Assembly: GCA_008975185.1 (NCBI GenBank)
Contig: BFAU01000199.1
Coordinates: 1 to 6,602, forward strand
Length of the DNA stretch: 6,602 nucleotides
Direction: 5' to 3'
Origin: a bacterium MnTg04
GTDB lineage: Bacteria; Pseudomonadota; Gammaproteobacteria; Steroidobacterales; MnTg04
The notes beneath the pieces were generated by a model, which saw only the letters and a program-made list of their open reading frames with translations, had not been told where the DNA came from and searched no databases. Within the stretch, counting starts at the first letter, position 1. Every line of letters starts with the position of its first letter. Of this stretch, positions 5,021 through 6,602 are shown one piece after another. The position numbers and the translations under genes are program-made.

Positions 5021-6602
5021 ACTTGATACCGAAGTGTCTAAGACGCAATGCATTGGCGATTACGGATACCGAGCTGAACGACATCGCCGCCGCCGCAATC
5101 ATCGGACTGAGCAAAAGTCCGGACACCGGGTACAAAAGGCCCGCTGCAATCGGTATGCCCAGTGCATTGTATGCGAACGCAAAAAAGAGGTTTTGCCGGA
5201 TGTTCTTCATCGTGGCGCGACTCAGCGACCGCGCCGTCGCAATGCCGCGCAGGTCGCCCTTGACCAGGGTCACCGCGGCGCTCTCCATGGCCACGTCCGT
5301 ACCGGTCCCCATCGCGATGCCTACTTGCGCCTGCGCCAACGCCGGGGCGTCGTTCACCCCGTCACCCGCCATGGCGACGATGTGGCCGTCAGCCTGGAGT
5401 TCTTTTACGACAGCCACTTTCTGATCGGGCAACACATCGGCGATCACCCGCTCCAACCCCAATTCTTGAGCGACCGTGTTCGCCGTTTTCGCGTTATCGC
5501 CCGTCAACATGACGATCGACACCTTTTCGTCATGAAGTTGCCGGATCGCATCGTGAGTGGATGCTTTGATAGGGTCTGCGACGCTAATGACACCGGCGAT
5601 CGAATCATCGACGATCACAAACATAGCGGTCTCCCCCTGCGCCCGACGCTCATCGGCGCGCCGCGCCAGGTCCCCGGGGTCGACGCCGCGATCGCTCAAC
5701 AATGCGGCATTGCCGATCGCGGTCAGGTGTCCGTCAACGGTGCCCAGGACACCTTTACCGGTGATGGATTGAAAATCCTGGACGCCCGTCAGCTCGATAC
5801 CCTGTTTTTCAGCATAGGCGACAATGGCCTCGGACAAGGGATGTTCGCTGCCCCGTTCAAGGCTGGCGGCGAGTCCAAGCACGGACGCTTCTTCCCACCC
5901 GTCCGCGCACAACACGGCTGCCACTGCCGGTTTGCCGATGGTTAAAGTACCGGTCTTGTCGACGACGAGCGTGTCGACATCGCGCATGAGTTCGATCGCC
6001 TCGGCATTTTTAAACAACACGCCCATACCCGCCCCTCGACCGGTCGCCACCATGATGGAGATTGGCGTCGCCAGGCCCAGGGCACAGGGACAGGCAATGA
6101 TCAATACTGCGATCGCGTTGATGAGCGCATAGCTCATGCTCGGGTCCGGGCCCCAAATGGCCCACACGACGAAGGTGGCTATCGCAACGACAATGACAAT
6201 CGGCACGAAATAACCCGCGACGGTATCGGCCAGTTTCTGAATCGGTGCGCGGCTGCGTTGTGCCTCCGCCACCATTTGCACGATTCGCGAAAGCAGGGTA
6301 TCGGCGCCGACTTTTTCGGCCCGCATGACCAGGGTGCCCGTTCCGTTCACTGTGCCGCCCACCACCTTGTCGTTGGCCTGCTTTTCGACCGGCATCGGCT
6401 CACCGGTCACCATGGACTCATCGACCGAGCTGTGGCCATCGATCACAACGCCGTCGACCGGCACTTTTTCGCCGGGGCGAATGCGCAGGCAAACGCCCGG
6501 TATGATCACTTCTATCGGAACGTCTTCCTCGTCGACAGACACCGACACCCGCCGCGCGGTCTGTGGCGTCAGGCCGAGCAGGGCCTGGATCGCCGCACCG
6601 GT
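5019..6602 (-). CDS. Cu(I)-exporting P1B-type ATPase, C-terminal 527 residues (5' end beyond window)
   Basis: The frame is open to the right edge, so N-terminal metal-binding domains and the first membrane helices are missing; a GTG at 6546-6548 is not a credible start because recognisable sequence (AIQALLGLTPQTARR) precedes it. Visible motifs in order, numbered from the edge: actuator loop VTGEP (65-69), membrane CPC in IACPCALGLATP (169-180), phosphorylation site DKTGT (215-219), nucleotide-binding SEHP (252-255), hinge GDGVNDAP (413-420), then the last two helices with YN (478-479) and MSFSS (507-511). CPC with YN and MxxSS is the signature of the Cu(I)/Ag(I)-exporting P1B-1 group. It should pump Cu(I) from cytoplasm to periplasm, delivering the substrate for the downstream oxidase. 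One oddity is GVC in place of the usual GD-x just before the RPGEKVPVDG block. It is the first visible gene of the operon; its promoter is outside. Confidence 0.96.
   Translation of the reverse strand, partial: TGAAIQALLGLTPQTARRVSVSVDEEDVPIEVIIPGVCLRIRPGEKVPVDGVVIDGHSSVDESMVTGEPMPVEKQANDKVVGGTVNGTGTLVMRAEKVGADTLLSRIVQMVAEAQRSRAPIQKLADTVAGYFVPIVIVVAIATFVVWAIWGPDPSMSYALINAIAVLIIACPCALGLATPISIMVATGRGAGMGVLFKNAEAIELMRDVDTLVVDKTGTLTIGKPAVAAVLCADGWEEASVLGLAASLERGSEHPLSEAIVAYAEKQGIELTGVQDFQSITGKGVLGTVDGHLTAIGNAALLSDRGVDPGDLARRADERRAQGETAMFVIVDDSIAGVISVADPIKASTHDAIRQLHDEKVSIVMLTGDNAKTANTVAQELGLERVIADVLPDQKVAVVKELQADGHIVAMAGDGVNDAPALAQAQVGIAMGTGTDVAMESAAVTLVKGDLRGIATARSLSRATMKNIRQNLFFAFAYNALGIPIAAGLLYPVSGLLLSPMIAAAAMSFSSVSVIANALRLRHFGIK

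Noticed and set aside
5012..5053. Longer start for the cytochrome, adding 14 residues
   Set aside because: It would overlap the ATPase end and bury the signal-anchor. The ATG at 5011 has a well-placed GAGG.
4983..5945. Long open frame (320 codons) on the + strand opposite the ATPase
   Set aside because: It is antisense to an unmistakable P-type ATPase, has arginine/histidine-rich unstructured composition and shows no family resemblance.
5688..6116. GCGATCGC octamers recalling the cyanobacterial HIP1 motif
   Set aside because: Only two copies are obvious, both within the ATPase codons; the gene set does not suggest a cyanobacterium.

Overview
The window looks like chromosomal or island DNA from a moderately GC-rich proteobacterium, most likely a gammaproteobacterium. 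This rests on the protein families present (CopA/CopB-type copper resistance with a Tat-exported multicopper oxidase and an outer-membrane partner) and on the codon use. No rRNA, tRNA, transposase or phage gene is visible, so the taxon is an inference.

Layout. The left fifth (1-1221) is on the + strand: the 3' part of an unrecognised gene that enters from the left edge, a gap of about 117 bases, then a class I SAM-dependent methyltransferase. After a short convergent junction (1222-1287), everything else is on the - strand and is read from right to left. In order of transcription it holds a P1B-type Cu(I)-exporting ATPase (5' end beyond the right edge), a membrane-anchored c-type cytochrome with a His-rich tail, a CopA-family multicopper oxidase with a Tat signal and a Met-rich insert, a CopB-family outer-membrane protein, and a small exported NTF2-like (SnoaL/DUF4440-type) protein. 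The first four are packed with gaps of 7, 23 and 0 bases, so they are almost certainly one operon. The fifth follows after 92 bases and may be co-transcribed.

How the genes fit together. The ATPase moves Cu(I) from cytoplasm to periplasm. The multicopper oxidase would oxidise Cu(I) to the less toxic Cu(II) in the periplasm, and CopB would act at the outer membrane. The cytochrome c is the least standard member: its place between ATPase and oxidase, together with its His-rich tail, suggests a link between copper handling and respiratory electron flow. The NTF2-like protein has no assignable role.

Most notable points: the type-1 copper loop of the oxidase is one residue shorter than the usual family pattern, so the axial Met is displaced; mature CopB has no His or Cys and only one Met; the oxidase's Met-rich region is a 48-base tandem duplication; and the cytochrome carries a His-rich C-terminus. 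No completely new system is evident. This is a variant of a known copper-detoxification operon. Its promoter, any regulator and the ATPase N-terminus lie outside the window.
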